Shown piece after piece: positions 1-9,249 of a stretch of 64,000 bases of DNA. The DNA lies in contig NZ_CAJGYT010000001.1 of assembly GCF_904846035.1 (NCBI RefSeq), forward strand, positions 1,674,001-1,738,000, in the 5' to 3' direction. Positions within the stretch are counted from its first letter, which is position 1, and each line of letters begins with the position of its first letter. The notes beneath the pieces are model-generated. The model was not told where the DNA came from. It searched no databases and saw only the letters and a program-made list of their open reading frames with translations. Source of the DNA: Psychrobacter aestuarii (lineage in GTDB: Bacteria; Pseudomonadota; Gammaproteobacteria; Pseudomonadales; Moraxellaceae). The translations under genes and the position numbers were made by a program.

Positions 1-28
1 TGGCTAAAAATACAGTCTTAAAAAAGGC

Positions 29-2698
29 TTAACGCTTACGCCCGAATTTGCGCTGTTTTTTATTGCTAATCTCGGTGATGGCGTGCGCGATGTCATCTTC
101 ATCAAGCGACGCCACTTGCTGCAAAATCTGCATCATATCAGGGTTCAGTACATATTTGGCATGATGCGCGATGTCATCGATACGCTGGTCAAAATGCAGC
201 ACGCCCGTCTCGCTATCAGGGGTGAGGTAATCCAGACGAATCAGCGCATTGATAAAGCTGATGAATAAGGCGCGGTCAAAGAAGTCAGGAATGTCATCAG
301 CATAGAGTACCGACAGGCGCTGTCCGAGCAGATGACACAAATCGACCGCTTCTTCAGCCGTCAGATTGCCCGAGCCTTGCTGCGCAAGCAGTGCCAAGGT
401 CAAGAAATAACGCTCAAGACTTTGCTCAACAGGGGCGGCCAAGACTTCGAGCTTTTGATAGCTGCTGGTGTTCGCCTCAGGCGCGCCCAACACGTCATCT
501 CCCAAATCAACAATCAGACCGTGCGCGATAAGGTTGTCAATTTTTTGATTGAGTACCGCCATCAAGCCATGCGCGGGGTAATGCAAAAATAGCTCGCTTT
601 GTAAAAACGGATACAGCTGGGTGACGATGTTGTCCAAGCGGCTGCGCTTAATGCGCCCATTGCGCGCGACCAATGCGGCGATAAACGACAGTAGAATAAA
701 GACGTGCAAGATGTTGTTGCGGAAGTAGCTCAGCAGTGGCGCTTGCTTGCCCGCCACTTGAATGATGTCGCCCAAAATGTGCGGCGTGCGCTCAATGAGT
801 TTGAGCTTAATACCATATTCAATAATCGCCTGCGGCGTCATGTCGGTGACGGTGGTGTCATCGGCATAGGGAATTTGACGCGCAATGTCTTGGTATAACG
901 AGATTTGGTCGCGGCAGACCTCCTCATCCAGTGCCGATTTGGGCGAGGACAGCAGCACCAATGACAACAAGGACACAGGATTGATGACCGCTGCCTTATT
1001 GATGTTTTGCATGATTTTGATGCCGATATTGTCAATCATGGTCATCATGTTGGCATCGAACGGAGAGTCGGTGCGCCCTGCAGGTAGACTGCCCGCCTTA
1101 ACATCGTACTTTTTCATAAAGTCTTCGATATGCAGCGGCGTACCAAAGCTCAGATGCACATGCCCAAAGATACGCTCAATCTTGCGGCTGACCTTGAGCA
1201 GCCCCATCAGTGATTCAGACTCTTTGGGCTTGCCTTTGAGCTCACCGATATAGGTGCCGCCTTCCATGATGCGCTCGTAGCCGATGTATGTGGGGATAAA
1301 TACCACGGGCTTGTTCATCTGGCGCAGCTGGCTGTGTACGGTCATCGACAGCAGTCCCATTTTTGGCGGTAGCAGGCGTCCTGAGCGCGAACGCCCGCCT
1401 TCAATAAAGTATTCAATCGGGGTGCTGCGGGTGATGAGCGTGTGCATATACTCACGCAGCACCGCACTGTACAGATGGTTGCCACGGAAGCTGCGACGAA
1501 TAAAGAACGCCACCGCGCCGCGCAAAAATGGTCCTAAGACAGGCACGTTTAAGTTATCACCTGCGGCAATGTATGGGATGCTCAGCCCTTGCTTATAAAT
1601 CGCGTAAGAGAGCAGCAAATAGTCCACATGACTGCGGTGCGAGGGCACATAGATGATTTCGTGGTCGGTCGCCAGCTCGCGCACGCGCTCAAAATGATGC
1701 ACATCAACGCCGTCATACAGCTGCGTCCACAGCCACGTCAAAAAGCGCTCACAGGCGCGAATCACAGGGTAGGAGTAGTCATTGACCATCTCATTGGCGT
1801 AGCCTTTGGCAACTGCACGCGCCTCGGTGACGGTGATGCCTTCACGCTCTGCTTCGGCCTGAATGGCGTGGGCAATGGCAGGCGAGTGAATCAACTTTTC
1901 GACCAGATTGCGGCGGTCGGACAAATCAGGACCAATCATGCTCGCGCGCTGCTTGTCCAAATAGGTATTGAGCTGGAGCTGCAAGGAGCTGACCAAAGCA
2001 ATATTGCTGTCTGCCACAGGCACAAGGGCGTGACTGCTGTCTTTGACGATGCTGGCAGCGGCGCTATCTTCGCCGCCAATCAGATGCTCATTGACCAGCT
2101 CGCGCAAATCGCGCGGCGTATGAAACTGTACAAAGGTATCGCGTCCCATCACGCCGATGTTAAACAGCTGCTTTAAGATGCTGGGGTCTTGCCAGTTGTC
2201 ACTCATCAAGAGCTTAAAGAGCGAGTCCTCTTTTTCTGGCGCACGTCCCCATAGAATAGATACAGGCACCAGCTGAATAGTCAGCTCAGGATTTTGTAAT
2301 ACTGCACTGACCAAGCGCGAAAGGCGCGGTGAGAGCTGACGGTCTCTTGCTTTGGGATGATGCAAAAATATCATCGCCGCATTTTCATCAATCTGATGCA
2401 CCGCATCCTTGACAGGCTGCAAGGCAGGCGGCAAATGATGCTCTTGGGTCTGTAAATCAATCAATAAGCTGTTGGAGCGCGAATACTCTTGTAGCACATA
2501 AAAGGTCAAGACCTCATCACGGTTATCGAATGTCGGTAGTTCGCCCATATGCTGGACTTTGACCGCCACATCCAGCGCTTGTCCTGACAGCTTACGGTAC
2601 AGCCGATTGATGGGAGGGGTGGCAGCCGTTTTGGATGTCGCAAGAGACTTTCGCGTCGACTTATTAAACAGGCTTTTTTTAAGAAACGTCGGTATCAT
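29..2698 (-). CDS. plsB: Glycerol-3-phosphate acyltransferase PlsB
   Basis: Transfers an acyl group to position 1 of sn-glycerol 3-phosphate, the first step of membrane phospholipid synthesis, at the inner membrane. The 889-residue length fits the long PlsB family (about 800-900). The HX4D catalytic motif is visible as HRSHVDYLL about 40% into the protein, followed by the family blocks IPYIAAGDNLN and FFIEGGRSRSGR and by FIPTYIGYERI. The frame stays open to a TTG at 2704, but an ATG two codons later (2698) is the more likely start; neither has a strong ribosome binding site. It is a single gene, divergent from the deacylase at 2932. Identification is secure, the exact start less so. Confidence 0.95.
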   Translation of the reverse strand: MIPTFLKKSLFNKSTRKSLATSKTAATPPINRLYRKLSGQALDVAVKVQHMGELPTFDNRDEVLTFYVLQEYSRSNSLLIDLQTQEHHLPPALQPVKDAVHQIDENAAMIFLHHPKARDRQLSPRLSRLVSAVLQNPELTIQLVPVSILWGRAPEKEDSLFKLLMSDNWQDPSILKQLFNIGVMGRDTFVQFHTPRDLRELVNEHLIGGEDSAAASIVKDSSHALVPVADSNIALVSSLQLQLNTYLDKQRASMIGPDLSDRRNLVEKLIHSPAIAHAIQAEAEREGITVTEARAVAKGYANEMVNDYSYPVIRACERFLTWLWTQLYDGVDVHHFERVRELATDHEIIYVPSHRSHVDYLLLSYAIYKQGLSIPYIAAGDNLNVPVLGPFLRGAVAFFIRRSFRGNHLYSAVLREYMHTLITRSTPIEYFIEGGRSRSGRLLPPKMGLLSMTVHSQLRQMNKPVVFIPTYIGYERIMEGGTYIGELKGKPKESESLMGLLKVSRKIERIFGHVHLSFGTPLHIEDFMKKYDVKAGSLPAGRTDSPFDANMMTMIDNIGIKIMQNINKAAVINPVSLLSLVLLSSPKSALDEEVCRDQISLYQDIARQIPYADDTTVTDMTPQAIIEYGIKLKLIERTPHILGDIIQVAGKQAPLLSYFRNNILHVFILLSFIAALVARNGRIKRSRLDNIVTQLYPFLQSELFLHYPAHGLMAVLNQKIDNLIAHGLIVDLGDDVLGAPEANTSSYQKLEVLAAPVEQSLERYFLTLALLAQQGSGNLTAEEAVDLCHLLGQRLSVLYADDIPDFFDRALFISFINALIRLDYLTPDSETGVLHFDQRIDDIAHHAKYVLNPDMMQILQQVASLDEDDIAHAITEISNKKQRKFGRKR

Positions 2699-2931
2699 AA
2701 TCAAGCGTCAAATGTGTATTCAATAAAGGTGCGCTTATAATGCCATAAAAGCCATCAAAGCGATATATGATGTCCGTATCCGCACAAGCGTTCGGCAAGA
2801 CAGGGGTCGGACTGGCTATTTTTTGCAAAAATGGGTATGGTAAATGAGCCTGTCGCCCATGCCGCCTACAGCCATCATAGGGACGCGCGCCCACCATCTA
2901 TAAGGATGCGCATAAGAATAAGGATGTTGTT

Positions 2932-3405
2932 ATGACCCCCGCCATCGTACTGGCCAAACGCCAAAAGCTGAGCCATCAGATTCATGAGTATACGCACGAT
3001 GCGGCCGCGCCCTCATATGGGCTAGAAGCCGCCGAAAAGCTGGGCGTAGCGGCAGCATGCGTGTTCAAAACCCTCGTCGTTGAGACTGACAAACAGACCT
3101 TGGCGGTCGCCATACTGCCCGTCAATACCACCTTAAATCTCAAAAAAATGGCAAAAGCGCTGGGCGTTAAAAAGCTGCACATGGCCGACCCCAAACAGGT
3201 CGAGCGCGTGACGGGCTATGTGCTGGGCGGTGTCAGTCCGCTGGGGCAAAAAAAGCGCCTGCCGACCGTGATTGATAGCAGCGCTGCGGGGCAAGAGCGC
3301 ATCTATGTCAGCGCAGGCAAGCGCGGCTTAGAGATTGAGTTGTCAGCAACTGACTTGGCGCGCGTACTAGATGCGCCATTCGCCGACATTACGGATACCG
3401 ATTAA
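2932..3405 (+). CDS. ybaK: Cys-tRNA(Pro)/Cys-tRNA(Cys) deacylase YbaK/EbsC
   Basis: Small trans-editing protein that removes cysteine mischarged onto tRNA(Pro). The 157 residues match the single-domain YbaK/prolyl-tRNA editing fold. The conserved lysine lies in ACVFKTLVV (about residue 46), and the GGVSPLGQKKRLPTVID and ISAG-like (YVSAGKRGLEIEL) blocks typical of the family follow. The ATG has an AAGGAT ribosome binding site upstream. It sits alone between divergent plsB and a tautomerase-like gene 129 bp downstream, which has its own AAGGAT site. Confidence 0.92.
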   Translation: MTPAIVLAKRQKLSHQIHEYTHDAAAPSYGLEAAEKLGVAAACVFKTLVVETDKQTLAVAILPVNTTLNLKKMAKALGVKKLHMADPKQVERVTGYVLGGVSPLGQKKRLPTVIDSSAAGQERIYVSAGKRGLEIELSATDLARVLDAPFADITDTD

Positions 3406-3534
3406 ACGTATAGCGCATATGCTAATGAACACAATCAAGCGCAATAAAAAGTACAACCTGAACGTTATAACTGCAATACACACCCATACGCCGCGCGCGT
3501 AAACCTTGAACCTAAAAATAAATAAGGATATCCC

Positions 3535-3915
3535 ATGCCACATCTGATTGTACAAGCCACGCCCAATGTCTACATTCCGCACGAAGAGTCGCTATTAAAG
3601 ACCCTCAATACCGTACTCTGGGACAGCGGTGAGGTGCAGCAAAAAAGCGACATCAAAGCACGCATGCTGCCCATTACTACCTTTTTGGTCGGCACGGACG
3701 ATGATGAGCAGCGTTTTGGCTATGTGTATATTGAGCTAAAACTGATGACAGGACGCAGTGAAGCAACCAAAAACGCCCTTGCCGAACAGCTTCTTATAGC
3801 GACTGAAGAAAAGCTGGCAAAGGCGCAATCGGGGCGCGTACAGATACAAGTCTGCGTAGAAGTGACTGAAATTAGCCAAAATTACCATAAAAAATTCATT
3901 ACCCATATTGAGTAG
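3535..3915 (+). CDS. 5-carboxymethyl-2-hydroxymuconate isomerase-like tautomerase
   Basis: The 126-residue protein resembles the CHMI (HpaF) branch of the tautomerase superfamily. It starts Met-Pro-His-Leu-Ile, so Pro2 would become the N-terminal catalytic proline after methionine removal. The family ends with an ITxE-like stretch before a short tail, and a similar VEVTEIS block is seen here. CHMI acts in homoprotocatechuate breakdown, but no other hpa gene is nearby, so the physiological substrate is unknown. The ribosome binding site is AAGGAT. It could be an orphan tautomerase of other function. Confidence 0.75.
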   Translation: MPHLIVQATPNVYIPHEESLLKTLNTVLWDSGEVQQKSDIKARMLPITTFLVGTDDDEQRFGYVYIELKLMTGRSEATKNALAEQLLIATEEKLAKAQSGRVQIQVCVEVTEISQNYHKKFITHIE

Positions 3916-4079
3916 CGGCTAGATACACGGCTATCTATACCGCGCACTAATGCAATTAAGCATAAGTACTGTAGTAATGAAATAGGGCATAAAACCAATC
4001 GAAACTGAGCTTAAGATAAACAGCGATTAAAAACATAAAACTCTATACTCTCAATGCAGATTCTTAGTGATGTTGAGGC

Positions 4080-4532
4080 TTAAGCGCCGCAAATGTCTTG
4101 GCTTGCGTATTTTGGCAAAATAACCACCTCGGCATCATAGCCTGCGGTTAAGCCTTGCGTCGCCATATTGTTGCGGGCGATACGCAGCTTATAAGTGCCA
4201 GTGGTGGGCAAGCAGCCTTGATAGACGATGCCGCCTTTATTGCCGTCATAACTGCCATCTGGCATGTGCAGCACACCGACGTTGGCAGTTTCTTTGGTGC
4301 CTGCTAAGGGCGCGATGTTAATCACCACGTATTGACCCGCAGCGGCACCAAACTGGTACCAGTCTCCCGTCTCTTTGGGTGCAAGTTTGCCCGTCACGTG
4401 TTGGCTGATGTGCCCTTTGGCAAAGTGAATAGTGTCCGCTGCTTGCGCGCTCGTTGCTGCTGCGCCCATACTAAGCACCAGCGCACTACTGACGCCAAGC
4501 GCCACCGCGCTGCGTTTTAATTGCGAAAACAT
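4080..4532 (-). CDS. Small secreted protein with PPC-like beta-sandwich, function unknown
   Basis: The 150-residue protein has a clear Sec signal peptide: a Lys/Arg start, a hydrophobic stretch and an Ala-X-Ala-type end near residue 32 (SAQAAD). The mature part (ISQHVTGKLAPKETGDWYQFGAAAGQYVVINIAP and on to GTYKLRIARNN) resembles bacterial pre-peptidase C-terminal type domains: a polar turn, a hydrophobic strand, then a YKLRI strand. Two cysteines (GCLP and DICGA) could form a disulfide. Probably periplasmic. I do not recognise a named family and assign no function. A GGAGCG ribosome binding site lies 8-13 bases upstream of the ATG. The promoter region carries four spaced AGCTTTT repeats. Confidence 0.75.
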   Translation of the reverse strand: MFSQLKRSAVALGVSSALVLSMGAAATSAQAADTIHFAKGHISQHVTGKLAPKETGDWYQFGAAAGQYVVINIAPLAGTKETANVGVLHMPDGSYDGNKGGIVYQGCLPTTGTYKLRIARNNMATQGLTAGYDAEVVILPKYASQDICGA

Positions 4533-4572
4533 AAGACGCTCCTTTGTTTATTTACCAAATCTTGATTGATGC

Positions 4573-4627
4573 AGCTTTTTATATTCAGCTTTTTTACTTA
4601 TTAAGCTTTTCACTGGTTGAGCTTTTC
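4573..4627. repeat. Four degenerate AGCTTTT repeats at 15-16 bp spacing
   Basis: AGCTTTT occurs at 4573, 4588, 4604 and 4620, i.e. at spacings of 15, 16 and 16 bp (AAAAGCT on the minus strand). They lie 41-95 bp upstream of the minus-strand secreted-protein gene starting at 4532. The regular spacing suggests either a small tandem array that has decayed or a series of regulator half-sites. Function is unknown. Confidence 0.45.
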
Positions 4628-4762
4628 TACTTATCACATTCAGTGTATGCCCCTGCCTTGTTACTGTCAGTACGCGAATGACAGCGCTTTGTGCCCAAGC
4701 TGTTGGTTTTGGTTAACAAAAACTGTCTGGTTTTGCCGCTGTCGTAATAAAGCCAGTGCAAT

Positions 4763-4796
4763 AAAAAAGCGCCTGATAACAAGGCGCTTTTTTTTA
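4763..4796 (-). terminator. Rho-independent terminator after the acyl-CoA dehydrogenase gene
   Basis: An 8-bp stem AAGCGCCT/AGGCGCTT (4767-4774 with 4782-4789), loop of 7, is flanked by A and T runs on both sides, so it can work in either direction. It lies 27 bp past the end of the minus-strand gene at 4823. Confidence 0.85.
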
Positions 4797-4822
4797 CATT
4801 GTAGCGATTGTCTTTGCCTAAA

Positions 4823-6643
4823 TCAGTCTAAAAAGGCAAAGCTGTCAATATCCATCGCCGTCATGCTCTCGCTTGGCGCGACCATGCTTTCGGCATGACC
4901 TGAGGTGCGTGGCAAGATTTTGTCAAAATAAAACTCCGCCGTTTGCGTCTTCGCGGTATAAAACTCAGGCGATTCAGTGCCGCCGTTTTCGAGCTTGTCA
5001 TACGCGACTGCCGCCATACGCGCCCAGTGATAGCCCATCATCACGTAGCCTGAGTACATCAAAAAGTCATCAGACGCCGCTGAGATAATCTCACGGTCTT
5101 TGCGCGCCATCAACATCAGACGCACAGTCAGCGTGTTCCATTCCGCACACAGTTTGGTGAGCGCCCATACAAATTTGCGCATGTCTTTATCAAGGGCATA
5201 TTCGCCGCACCATTTCATGATGCTCGAGGTATAGTCGCGGATGATTTTACCGCGAGATTGCAAGATGACCTTGCGCCCGAGCAAATCGAGTGCCTGTACG
5301 CCTGTCGTGCCTTCATACAAGGTAGCGATACGTGCATCACGGGCAATCAGCTCCATGCCCCATTCTTTAATGTAGCCATGTCCGCCATAAATTTGCTGAC
5401 CGTGTTTTGCCGCCTCGATACCAAGCTCGGTCAAAAAACCCTTGATAATCGGGGTATAAAAGCCCAGCTTGTCGTCCCATTTTTCAAACTCAGCGTCGTC
5501 ACCACGGGTGATGCCTTGCGCCATTTTATCCGCGTAGCGAGCCGCATGATAAATCATCGAGCGCCCGCCTTCGGCAAAGGCTTTTTGTGTCAAGAGCATA
5601 CGGCGTACATCGGCATGATGGATAATGGCATCAGCGGCTTTGTCAGGGTCTTTGGTGCCTGATAGGGCGCGCATAGAGCGGCGCTCTTTGGCGTAGGGCA
5701 GGGCATTTTGAAAAGACAGCTCGGTGTGTGCAAGACCTTCGATACCCGTGCCGATACGCGCGGTATTCATAAAGGTAAACATGGCTTTTAGACCCTTGTT
5801 TGGCTCACCAATCAGATACGCGGTGGCGGCGTCAAAGTTCAGCACACACGTTGCAGATGAGCTGATGCCCATTTTATGCTCGATAGAGCCGCAGGTGACG
5901 CCGTTACGCTCACCAATTTCGCCTTGAGCATCGGGCAAAAACTTCGGTACAATAAACAATGAAATACCGCGCGTGCCTTCGGGCGCATCGGGCAGACGCG
6001 CTAGGACGATATGCACGATGTTTTCGGTCAAGTCATGCTCGCCACTTGAGATAAAGATTTTGGTACCGCTTAATTGGTACGAGCCATCGTCTTGCGGGAC
6101 GGCTTTGGATTTGACTTGTCCTAAGTCAGTACCACACTGCGGCTCGGTCAGACACATGGTGCCCGCCCACGTACCCTCAATCAATTTGGGCAAATAGGTG
6201 TTTTTTTGTGTTTCATCCCCATATTGCATCAAGGTGTTGATACACCCTGTAGATAACCCTGGATACATCGACCAAGGCCAGTTGGCGGTGCCTATCATTT
6301 CTGCTTTGATAAGATTCAAGGACATGGGCAGGTTCATACCGCCGTACTCTTCGGGATAAGAGATGCCATGCCAGCCGCCTTCGATAAACTGATCGTATGC
6401 TTCTTTGAACCCTTCAGGCGTGGTCACTTCGCCATTGTCAAAATGACAGCCTTCTGCATCGGCTTTTTTATACAACGGGGCTAGGACATTTTCAGAAAAA
6501 TCTGCCATGCCTTGTAAAATCATGTCGACCGTCTCAGGATCGGCATTGCTGCCATTGTCTAGGTCTTTGTAGTGGGTTTGGAAATCAAACACATCATTAA
6601 TCAAGAATTTCATATCGCGCAGTGGCGCTTTATAAGTCAGCAT
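4823..6643 (-). CDS. Acyl-CoA dehydrogenase (AcdH/FadE-like, about 600-residue class)
   Basis: FAD-dependent enzyme for the first oxidation step of fatty-acid beta-oxidation. The 606 residues start with the short N-terminal block typical of this class (TYKAPLRDMKFLINDVFD), followed by the usual N-terminal helical, middle beta (GTMCLTEPQCGTDLGQVKSKA) and C-terminal helical domains (YGGHGYIKEWGMELIARDARI), plus the extra C-terminal domain seen in long-chain forms. The frame is open for 57 more codons upstream, but the ATG at 6643 has an AGAGAG ribosome binding site and begins exactly with the conserved block. The gene is monocistronic and followed by a strong terminator. Substrate chain length cannot be read from the sequence. 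Confidence 0.9.
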   Translation of the reverse strand: MLTYKAPLRDMKFLINDVFDFQTHYKDLDNGSNADPETVDMILQGMADFSENVLAPLYKKADAEGCHFDNGEVTTPEGFKEAYDQFIEGGWHGISYPEEYGGMNLPMSLNLIKAEMIGTANWPWSMYPGLSTGCINTLMQYGDETQKNTYLPKLIEGTWAGTMCLTEPQCGTDLGQVKSKAVPQDDGSYQLSGTKIFISSGEHDLTENIVHIVLARLPDAPEGTRGISLFIVPKFLPDAQGEIGERNGVTCGSIEHKMGISSSATCVLNFDAATAYLIGEPNKGLKAMFTFMNTARIGTGIEGLAHTELSFQNALPYAKERRSMRALSGTKDPDKAADAIIHHADVRRMLLTQKAFAEGGRSMIYHAARYADKMAQGITRGDDAEFEKWDDKLGFYTPIIKGFLTELGIEAAKHGQQIYGGHGYIKEWGMELIARDARIATLYEGTTGVQALDLLGRKVILQSRGKIIRDYTSSIMKWCGEYALDKDMRKFVWALTKLCAEWNTLTVRLMLMARKDREIISAASDDFLMYSGYVMMGYHWARMAAVAYDKLENGGTESPEFYTAKTQTAEFYFDKILPRTSGHAESMVAPSESMTAMDIDSFAFLD

Positions 6644-7028
6644 AATGGCTCTCTTTTCGTGGTTATTGTTGATGATTGTTATGTCAAGATAAGCGGTGTG
6701 ACAAGGTTTTTCTACAGGCTTATCGCGCCTATTAAACGCCGATGACTGTCCTTGCCCAATTTTAGGGTAACCGACTCTTTGGATGATTTCAGTATAGTTT
6801 TTACGCCGAAACAAATATATAACATATAACCATTATTCATGATTATCGTATAAAGGTATGTCAATAAGTTTTCTTATCGCTGTGTACTGTTTTTTATAAG
6901 TCAGCAAATGCTGATAAACAGATGACGCGTGTCTGCTGCCGATTGCGCTGCACCGTCCATCAATGCGCCCTTTGCGCTTTGTTTATAGGATACAGATGAC
7001 TAGGGATATGCCGACCACAGGAGAGACC
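6644..7028. other. 385-bp divergent intergenic region
   Basis: It separates the acyl-CoA dehydrogenase gene from the FUSC-like gene and must hold both promoters. The centre (about 6805-6880) is very AT-rich and includes a direct repeat of ATATAAC. Long open frames reading into it from either gene look like run-through, not coding. I see no convincing operator. Confidence 0.5.
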
Positions 7029-8114
7029 ATGCTCACTATCAAACAGATGCTCCACGCTGAGCTGACACATCTCACCGAAGTACGCCAAAGCAAGCGCCCG
7101 TGGCACATGCCATTGATTGCGGCATTGACCATCAGTTTTCCAGTATTCGTAGGGGTCTATTTTGGCGCGCTGTCTTCGGGCATTAAGGCGTCCCTTGGTG
7201 CGATGATTATTTTGAATCTGCCATTGATTGGTCACTTGGGTCATCGCTTGGTGACAGTGATGGCGTGGGGCTTTGCCATGGTGCTGTGTTTTGCGTTGGG
7301 GCTGATTGCGCAGCAGCTGCCGATACTGCGTCTGCCGCTGATCATGCTGATGACGTTTGGGGTGTGTATGTTTGGGCGTTATTATCGCCAGCCGCCGCCC
7401 GCAGGGCTGTTTGTGTTGATGTCGGGGGCGATTGCGCTGTTTATTCCGCTGCCCTTAGCGCAGGTGATGCCAGCGACAGGCTTGGTGATGCTTGGCAGTG
7501 GCTTTGCCTTATTGATGGCGTTTTTGTATTCGCTGTATCTGTTATTGACGCGCCCTGTTGCCCCTGTGCCCGCGTATGCTTATGAGCCTGATACCATCAT
7601 TGAGAGTGTGATGATTACAGGTTTTGTCGGGCTGGCGTTGGCTATTGCGTTGGTGCTGGAGCTGTCCTATCCGTATTGGGTGGCGGTCAGCTGCTTTATT
7701 ATTATCCAAGGCATTCATCTGCGTACCATCTGGGTCAAGCAGCTGCATCGGATATTGGGGACACTGCTTGGTACGGGCGTGGCTGCTATGATGCTGGCAT
7801 GGCAGCTGCCTGTGTGGGGCGTGGCGGTGGCTATTTTGGTGATGATGTTTTGTATTGAGTCATTGGTCGATCGCCATTATGGTCTGGCGGTGATTGCGAT
7901 TACGCCACTGACTATTTTTATTGCAGAGTATGGCAGTGGTCTGCCCATCAGTGCGCAGGGCTATCAAACGGTGATACACGTGCGTCTGGTCGATACGGCG
8001 CTCGGCTGCTTGGTGGCACTGGGCGGCGGAATGCTGATGCACGCCTTGGCGATTCGCCCGCCACTGCGCCGCATTGAAAACTGGCTGTTGGCACAGTTTC
8101 GCCGCGGCAATTAA
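7029..8114 (+). CDS. FUSC-family inner-membrane protein
   Basis: The 361-residue protein has around ten hydrophobic segments in two sets, separated by a soluble stretch near residues 185-200 (PVAPVPAYAYEPDT). The second set carries YPYWVAVSCFIIIQ and LHRILGTLLGTGVAAMM, close to the FUSC/YccS (fusaric acid resistance) signature of aromatic-acid exporters. I chose the ATG at 7029 because AGGAGAG lies 4-5 bases before it; an upstream ATG at 6963 has no such site. Neither a membrane-fusion nor an outer-membrane partner is nearby. The transported substrate is unknown. Confidence 0.8.
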   Translation: MLTIKQMLHAELTHLTEVRQSKRPWHMPLIAALTISFPVFVGVYFGALSSGIKASLGAMIILNLPLIGHLGHRLVTVMAWGFAMVLCFALGLIAQQLPILRLPLIMLMTFGVCMFGRYYRQPPPAGLFVLMSGAIALFIPLPLAQVMPATGLVMLGSGFALLMAFLYSLYLLLTRPVAPVPAYAYEPDTIIESVMITGFVGLALAIALVLELSYPYWVAVSCFIIIQGIHLRTIWVKQLHRILGTLLGTGVAAMMLAWQLPVWGVAVAILVMMFCIESLVDRHYGLAVIAITPLTIFIAEYGSGLPISAQGYQTVIHVRLVDTALGCLVALGGGMLMHALAIRPPLRRIENWLLAQFRRGN

Positions 8115-8144
8115 CAGTGAAGTAAAGCTAAGATAAGGCGCAGG

Positions 8145-8969
8145 TTAGGTCAACTGCGCACGCGCTGCCGTCACATCGATATCAGCGCCCGTCCATAATG
8201 CAAAGCTGAGCGCCGCCTGCCCAATCAGCATGCCATAGCCGTCCGAGGTCTTTGCGCCGCTGTCTGCAAAATGCGTCAAAAACGGCAGCTCGCGCCCGTA
8301 CATCATGTCGTAGGCATGCGCGCATGTTAGATGTTCAGACAACGGCAAACGCTCGCCTGACAGCCCAATAGAGGTGGCATTGATAATGATGTCAAAGTGA
8401 CCCGTCAAGGCATCAGTGGCACAAGTATCGATGGGGCAATGCGCCACCGTAGCGCTTTGTTCGCCGAGCGCTTTGACCAAGGTTTCGGCTTTAGAGACCG
8501 TGCGATTGGCAAGGGTTAGGCTTTTAATGCCCGCTTGTATGAGCGGTAGTATCGTACCGCGTGCCGCGCCGCCTGCACCGATGATGGCGACCGTTTTATC
8601 CTTCAGTATCCAGCCTTGGTGCTGCATGTCATTGACCAGACCTTGACCGTCGGTATTGTCGCCATACAGTTTGCCATCGCGCTGAGCCAGCGTGTTGACC
8701 GCGCCCGCCACCCTCGCATGGTCAGACAATGCGCCGTCTTCTAAGCAGTACTCATACGCGATTTGTTTAAAGGGTACAGTCACATTGGCACCGATGCCGC
8801 CGCCATTAAAAAAAGCATCGACTACAGCGCGAAAACTCTCAGCATCATCAGGGCAATACTGACGCGCGTAGCGGATAGCCAGTCCTGCTTGCTGCGCGAA
8901 GGCGTGGTGAATACTGGGGGACTTGCTGTGGGCAATCGGATTGCCAATCACAATAAAATGCTGGGTCAT
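8145..8969 (-). CDS. aroE: Shikimate dehydrogenase AroE
   Basis: NADPH-dependent reduction of 3-dehydroshikimate in the chorismate pathway. The 274 residues match the family length. The substrate-binding block is IGNPIAHSKSPSIHH at the N-terminus, then NVTVPFK with the catalytic lysine, NTLAQRDGKLYGDNTDGQG, and the nucleotide fold GAGGAARG followed by ANRTVSKA. The frame remains open 52 codons upstream, but the ATG at 8969 starts four residues before the conserved FVIGNPIAHS, as in homologues. It is convergent with the FUSC gene and separated from it by only 30 bp. Confidence 0.96.
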   Translation of the reverse strand: MTQHFIVIGNPIAHSKSPSIHHAFAQQAGLAIRYARQYCPDDAESFRAVVDAFFNGGGIGANVTVPFKQIAYEYCLEDGALSDHARVAGAVNTLAQRDGKLYGDNTDGQGLVNDMQHQGWILKDKTVAIIGAGGAARGTILPLIQAGIKSLTLANRTVSKAETLVKALGEQSATVAHCPIDTCATDALTGHFDIIINATSIGLSGERLPLSEHLTCAHAYDMMYGRELPFLTHFADSGAKTSDGYGMLIGQAALSFALWTGADIDVTAARAQLT

Positions 8970-9249
8970 ATCAAAGCTCGCGTTGTCGTCGATAGGCGTG
9001 TCGTAGAGGTCATGGCGCACGTGAGGCGGCTGCCGCCACTTATCAAAAAGTAGACTCATCATAAAAGATAATGCAGGCTTTAACAAATTTGCATCTGATA
9101 CGATGACCACCTGTAACCTAAGCACTGGTCAAGCCTAGAGCAGTTGGGTACACTGTAGCTTATGGCATTCCCCCAGCAGATACCGCCTTGTATTGGTGCG
9201 TCTGCGGCAATATTTATAGAACCAACCCAATAGTGTGAGTATATCCATC

